Source of the DNA: Zanthoxylum bungeanum
Lineage: Eukaryota > Streptophyta > Magnoliopsida > Sapindales > Rutaceae
Length of the DNA stretch: 64,000 nucleotides
Direction of reading: 5' to 3'
Assembly (NCBI GenBank): GCA_019454045.1
Contig: SKCR01051201.1
Coordinates: 1-64,000 of the forward strand
Below, in pieces: positions 59,296-64,000 of the stretch; within the stretch, counting starts at the first letter, position 1, and each line of letters begins with the position of its first letter. The notes beneath the pieces are model-generated. The model saw nothing but the letters and a program-made list of their open reading frames with translations, ran no database searches and had not been told where the DNA came from. A program made the translations under genes and the position numbers.

Positions 59296-61843
59296 TGTAG
59301 ACAACAGGACCTGGACGACGCATGCTGTCCCTAGGCTCGCGGCCTAGTTGGGAATACGGAGTAGCCACGAGGGACTAAACCGGAGAGTAATGGAGTCGCC
59401 ACCCGGTGTGAACCGGGAAAATGAGATTTAAGGCCGCACTCACCCCTCGCAAGGGAATACCTCAAACCGTTGGGTTCGGAATGGTTCCTTACTCATGTTA
59501 CTTGTAATGAAAGGATTTATATAATAATTTAAACAAGCTGAAGTAACACTTATTTCTAAGGGTATCATGCTTCTAAATTCACATTTATAAAATAAAATAT
59601 GCGCCTAAATATACATGTATTTCACATATAAGATTGCATGCTTAGAAGTACATTAAATCAACAAACAGACATTTCATTGGCATGTTGTATTCATGGAAAC
59701 GCAAGCGCATACTAACCACCAAGCACACATAAAGGCGAATCAAATGATGGCGAACATGTGATTTCATAGACATATCATAAACAAATAGCCATTACATGTC
59801 CATGCACAAATAAAAGAGTCAACTAAGTACATAATGCAAAAAGACGCTTGGAGATGCAATTAGGCATGAATATGATAAGACAGACTCAGTTCAGTGTGTG
59901 CGCGTTCGTGTAACGTTCGTAAACGCGTTCGAACGGTAAACAGAAGGTTCGCGTTCGTGTGGCGTTTGATAACGCGTTCGAACGGAAATGAGACAGAATG
60001 CTCGCGTTCGTATGGCGTTTGATAACGCGTTCGAACGTAAATGAAACAGAATGCTCGCGTTCGTATGGCGTTTGATAACGCGTTCGAACGTAAATGAAAC
60101 AGAATGCTCGCGTTCGTATGGCGTTTGATAACGCGTTCGAACGGAAATGAGACCTGATGCACGATAAGGCAAAAATGCATGCGCGTTCGAGTTGCGTTTG
60201 TAAACGCGTTCGAACGGGAACAGACCTGATGCATGAAATGAGACACAATACATAAACAACGAAATAAAGGGGCGCGGCGAAGTACTGCCGAAAGGTGGCC
60301 TTTTGGGGCTCTTGATCTCTCAAAGAGAGGACCTTTAGACCAACATACTAAGCCCATGCGCGTCTCATCACATCATGCATACAAACATAAAGACAATCAT
60401 ATTATTCTAAGTATGTCCGATTGAACGTGTCTTGCATCCAACCGAACACACATCAACCGGCGCGGCAAGCATCGTGGTAAAGGGATTTAACCCCTCCCCA
60501 TAGGGGATCTTTCATTCCACTTACTAAGCCCATGCGCTCGATTGAGTCATGCATAAATAAGCAACATGTATAATTTAAATGACGAAAAATAAATAAATAA
60601 AAGCAACACAAAACAAGAGAAGGTGCCGTTTACTCAAGTGGTACGTGGAGTTGTATCCCAAGTACAGACCGCACTACCGTCCATTCGGATTCGGCTACGG
60701 AATTTACGTCTGGGTTTCCATCCTATATACCACAAGAGACGACACTCTTCCATTTCATTCAAGCCACAACATGCATCCATAAACGACTCTCATGCGAATA
60801 GAATTTAATAATAGTAAAAAAAACGAATATAAACTAATGAAAAGGTACCCTCAGGTCTAACCTTTTAAATCACCTTTCGGATGTACGGTACACGATCGTC
60901 GGAAGGGTGGATGCTCCGCAACTCTCCCGGTTCACTGGTTCACTGTTCTCGTTCGTTGTCTTGCTGTTTTGAGTCCGTTTTGCTACTGTTTCCTTGTGGT
61001 TTCGCTGCCGTTTCCTCTTTATCTTTTGCTTACTCTTTTGGGTGTCTTCTTCCTGTAATTTTTATGTGTGTTGTGTGTGAGTTAGGGACTGGCTAGCTAA
61101 GGTTGAGAAGGTTGGTGAAGGGTTCTTTTTATAGGCAAAGGGTTAGGCTTGACAAGGAAATGGATTTGGCTAATTAAAGAGGGATTTGATTTGGTTTGGT
61201 TAAGGGAAGTCAAGAGATTTGATTTGGTTTGGTTAAGGGAAGTCAAAGATTGAGGGGGGACAAATCTTGGCTAGATAGGGAAGGTTGAATATTTGATTGG
61301 CTTGGATTAGGAATACAATATTTTAAGTTTGGGAATAATCTTATTAGATTGGGAATATAATTGGTTGATTGATTTAATTAGGCATGATTATATTTTGATT
61401 TAGTGTGTGATTTGTTTAATTTAGGCATGATTTTAGTTTAAGTTGGTAATTGTTTATTTTATGTTTGGTATATGTTTTATTTAATTATTTAATTAATTTA
61501 ATTATTATCTTATTTAGTTAATGTTTTAATTAATATTTATTTATTTAAATTGGGATGTGTTTTATGGGCTTTGGGGGGTTAATTGGGCTGGATGTGAGGC
61601 TAGCAGCAAAACCAGAATTACCGACACCGTTCGAACGCTTCCTCGAACGCGGCACGAACGCCCGCAATCCGTTTTGACGTTCGAACGTAAACACGAACGT
61701 AGCACGAACGAAAACAGTGAACCTTGTTTATTCTAAATTTCCCCTTCCGATGTCCGTTTCCCGTGACCTCCGTGACTTAAAAGGTAGTGTCTCCAAAATG
61801 AGACTCATCATAGGGACTTATGTGTAAAAATGCAGTGCCTACA
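59296..61843 (-). repeat. 5' LTR of element D
   Basis: A 2548-bp LTR. It has six copies of the repeat (59899-60220) against five in the partner; the extra 53-bp unit explains most of the length difference. The TATA box is at about 61133-61124. Confidence 0.93.
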
Positions 61844-61848
61844 CATAC

Positions 61849-61966
61849 GTTAAATGCAATCGTGATTCCTACGAAAGTGGCTTAGGTTAATTTATTTAGA
61901 TTGTTTACTTTATTTTTATTTTTATTTATTTTAAATGAGGACTAACAAAATGCTAAGCTTGGTGTG
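61849..61966 (+). other. Element A segment between the D insertion and the 3' LTR
   Basis: Continues A directly after the CATAC duplication. It aligns with the sequence before the 3' LTR of B ('aatgcaatcgtgat', 'cctacgaaagtggctta', 'gaggactaacaaaatg'). It ends in the purine-rich ggtgtg next to the LTR. Confidence 0.8.
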
Positions 61967-63071
61967 TGATGAGCAGCTAATATATAGATATTTATCGCAC
62001 CTTCATCTTAATATTTTGCGAGTTATCTCAAGTTTTATGAGTTCTTTGATGTGTTTTGTGATTATTTTGCATATAAAAATCATATTATGGTTTACCCGGA
62101 CTTAACAAATGATGAAACGAAAAAATTGGAGCCTATTTGGGCCATATTTCAAAGCCAATAAGCAGACGACAACCAAACTAGGCGCGTCACGATGCGCCAA
62201 ATAAAGCCAAGCACGTTGTGATTCTCAATCAGAAAAGACCCATGGACCTTCAATATAAGGACAAGCTCGTCACAAAACCTAAAAAGAAGTCTCATAACAC
62301 AAGTTTGGAGCCCGAGAGTAAAGAAAAATGCCTAGAGTAAAGGAAGAACGAGTGTTTTAACTTGTGTTGAAGATTGAAGGCGAAGACTACAAATAAGAGT
62401 TCTTTCTTCCATTTTCTCTCTAGTTTATCTTTTTATGTGTTCTTGTTTTGTATCAATGATTAGCATATTTTTATTGACTATCATGAGTAGTTAAATCATT
62501 ACTTTAACGTTTTAATGGATGTTAAGCATGTTTATTAATTAATTTACATATTTGTATTCTCTTGTGTTTGTTATTTATTATTTATTATTCTATGTGCTTT
62601 CATGCATATTTTATTTGTCTGACCAATAATAGAATAATTTTGGTAAATCTTTAAGAACTCAACGGAGGGAACTTGGATTATCCGTGGGAATAATAGCGCA
62701 TGATCTAGCTCTTTTGAATAGATTTCCCTTCAGGATAAGAATATACCTGATGGGTATACATATCCAATATTAGAACTTATTTTTTTAATGAATTTGATTT
62801 AAATTAATTGACATAGACATATAGTTAATTGGTTTAAATTCGAATATACCTACCTGGCCATCGAAAGAGGGTTGTAAATAGTTTAGTGTTCTAGGTTAAT
62901 AATTTGTAACAACTCAATTGAATGAAAAATACTTGAACCCATTATTTACATACTTAGGTGAAGTTACAACCATAGGTTCTTCTCGCGCATAAAGTTTATC
63001 TTCAAAATTATTATTTGATCTTTATTTACTTTCAATTAATTTCTGAATAAAGACTCATTTCTCAATCAACG
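61967..63071 (+). repeat. 3' LTR of element A (3' end truncated)
   Basis: Starts TGATGAGC and aligns with both halves of the 5' LTR. It keeps about 750 bp that the 5' LTR lost, including a TATA-like 'caatataagg' near 62252. Similarity stops after 'atttctcaatcaac' near 63071, leaving out the last 150 bp or so of the LTR. Confidence 0.85.
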
Positions 63072-63074
63072 AGT

Positions 63075-63290
63075 TAATGTCTTAATCAAGTTCGATTCTC
63101 ACATGCAAACCCTATCTACAAGCTCCTGTCTTGAATAATACATTAACATGTAATAGAATTAATGTCTTAATCAAGTTCGATTCTCACATGCAAACCCTAT
63201 CTACAAGCTCCTGTCTTGAATTTCGGGCCATGTGTCATGTGATGAGACTTATACTTACAAAATATATACGACGGCACCAGAAAACGAATT
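63075..63290 (+). repeat. Dispersed tRNA-like repeat with internal tandem duplication (right copy)
   Basis: About 62 bp starting 'aatgtcttaatcaagttc' occur twice (63075-63137 and 63161-63222) and match 37590-37660 on the other side of A. B-box-like AGTTCGATTCTC suggests a tRNA-derived SINE. Confidence 0.6.
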
Positions 63291-64000
63291 TTGATATAAA
63301 ATCTAAATTCTAACTAAAATAATTAAATGAGTAGATGTAAAGTTTTGCAAATAATTAATAAACAATGTTATTTACATGCAATAGAGTCAAACTAAAATGT
63401 GCATGGCATATATTCCCCACGGAGTCTACACGATTTTCATATGATCAAATGCTTTTCCAATGAACCAAAATGGGTCCTCAATGCTTGGAATAATTAAATC
63501 AATGGCTGAATTGTGGAATCAAAGATTGGATTCTTAAAAATCGTCAATTTGTTGTAAAGAATGGCGACCAATTTTTAAGAATTGATTTCCAATAAAAGGC
63601 TCGAGAGATTTTACCGATTAAACTATCACGTCGAGATTTCATTAAAAGAAATGCTCGGCTAACTTTTTGAAAGTGCACACACAGCAGCAAATAGCACCAA
63701 TAATGGACTAATTTTTGGCCGTCGGCTCACATACCATATAATTTTTGTTCGTGGGCCAATGCATGTATTAAATGGGGAACCATAGGAATAAAATTGATTG
63801 TGTCTATTGAATTACATGAAGAGAGAAGAAAAAATGATTGTGATGCAAGTTTGTTGCTTAGCATGTTTGAATATATGTGGGATCCTGGAAGTTCCTATCA
63901 GAAATATATGCCTGCTTCAGTGTCTAAATGAGACAGCCAATTCTTCTCATTGTTGCTTAGCATGTTTAATTAGGATTAGCAAATGTGCCGGGTTGGAAAA
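63291..64000. other. Intergenic spacer at the window end
   Basis: AT-rich. I see no gene or bounded repeat before the window ends. Confidence 0.5.

Larger units (their letters stand above)
53474..61843 (-). mobile_element. Non-autonomous LTR retrotransposon D with internal tandem repeats
   Basis: An 8.37-kb element flanked by CATAC (53469-53473 and 61844-61848). LTRs are 53474-55974 (3') and 59296-61843 (5'), running TGTAG..CTACA. The PBS TGGCGACTCCACTGGGGA lies on the minus strand (59292-59275). The purine tract aaagtgggggcgac directly precedes the 3' LTR. The 3.3-kb internal region encodes no recognisable gag or pol and is largely tandem repeats. From memory, this PBS type and repeats next to the 3' LTR recall the Tat/Ogre branch of gypsy elements. 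Confidence 0.93.
37784..63071 (+). mobile_element. LTR retrotransposon A, host of three nested insertions
   Basis: A gag-only element related to B. The 5' LTR starts TGATGAGC at 37784, is split by a solo LTR, and ends GATCA at 40896. It is followed by a PBS-like TGGCACCGTTACCGC (from 40903), a gag-like frame (41017), a GCGCTAGCGGGGAAGCAACC motif (about 52252-52272) and the purine-containing 'aagcttggtgtg'. The 3' LTR starts TGATGAGC at 61967. Insertions at 37899-40480, 42082-52143 and 53474-61843 each have 5-bp duplications, and A's sequence continues across each. Without them A is about 4.3 kb. The 3' LTR loses its last 150 bp or so at about 63071, so the outer duplication cannot be seen. 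Confidence 0.9.

Overview
This is AT-rich nuclear DNA from a flowering plant, almost certainly a eudicot. It has intron-containing plant genes, Ty1/copia and gypsy-type LTR retrotransposons with plant-type primer-binding sites, tRNA-derived SINEs and hAT-like MITEs. The species cannot be named from the sequence alone.

Host genes are confined to about 6-14 kb. An intact single-exon XRCC3 gene (RAD51 paralog, homologous recombination) lies at 6075-6962 (+). A possible small acidic ORF of unknown function lies at 8028-8432 (-). A five-exon gene at 11296-14027 (-) encodes a 334-aa membrane-anchored protein with a syntaxin-6-like N-terminal domain; its splice phases all close, and an alternative C-terminus looks possible.

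The rest is mostly mobile DNA. Bases 1-1974 are the end of an LTR of family B. At 3276 a polypurine tract leads into a copia-type 3' LTR. Family C (copia, tRNA-Met PBS) has a 5' LTR at 15785-17965 followed by a truncated, broken body. Element B (23043-30965, minus, TSD ACCCA) is a complete two-LTR element with a gag-like reading frame but no pol. Between two conserved retroelement motifs it carries an intronless, frameshifted copy of a LONELY GUY (LOG) cytokinin-activation gene in element orientation, so it looks like a host gene captured by a retrotransposon.

From 37784 to about 63071 there is a Russian-doll array. The old gag-only element A (plus), related to B, was hit by three insertions, each with a perfect 5-bp duplication: a solo LTR of family D (37899-40480, AAACC), a full copia element C2 (42082-52143, TGAAG) and a full family D element (53474-61843, CATAC). 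Removing them leaves A at about 4.3 kb. Element D has no recognisable protein and contains long tandem repeats.

Between these lie five hAT-like MITEs with 8-bp duplications, several SINEs (two with 14-bp duplications) and AT-rich spacers. No rRNA, functional tRNA or CRISPR sequence was seen.
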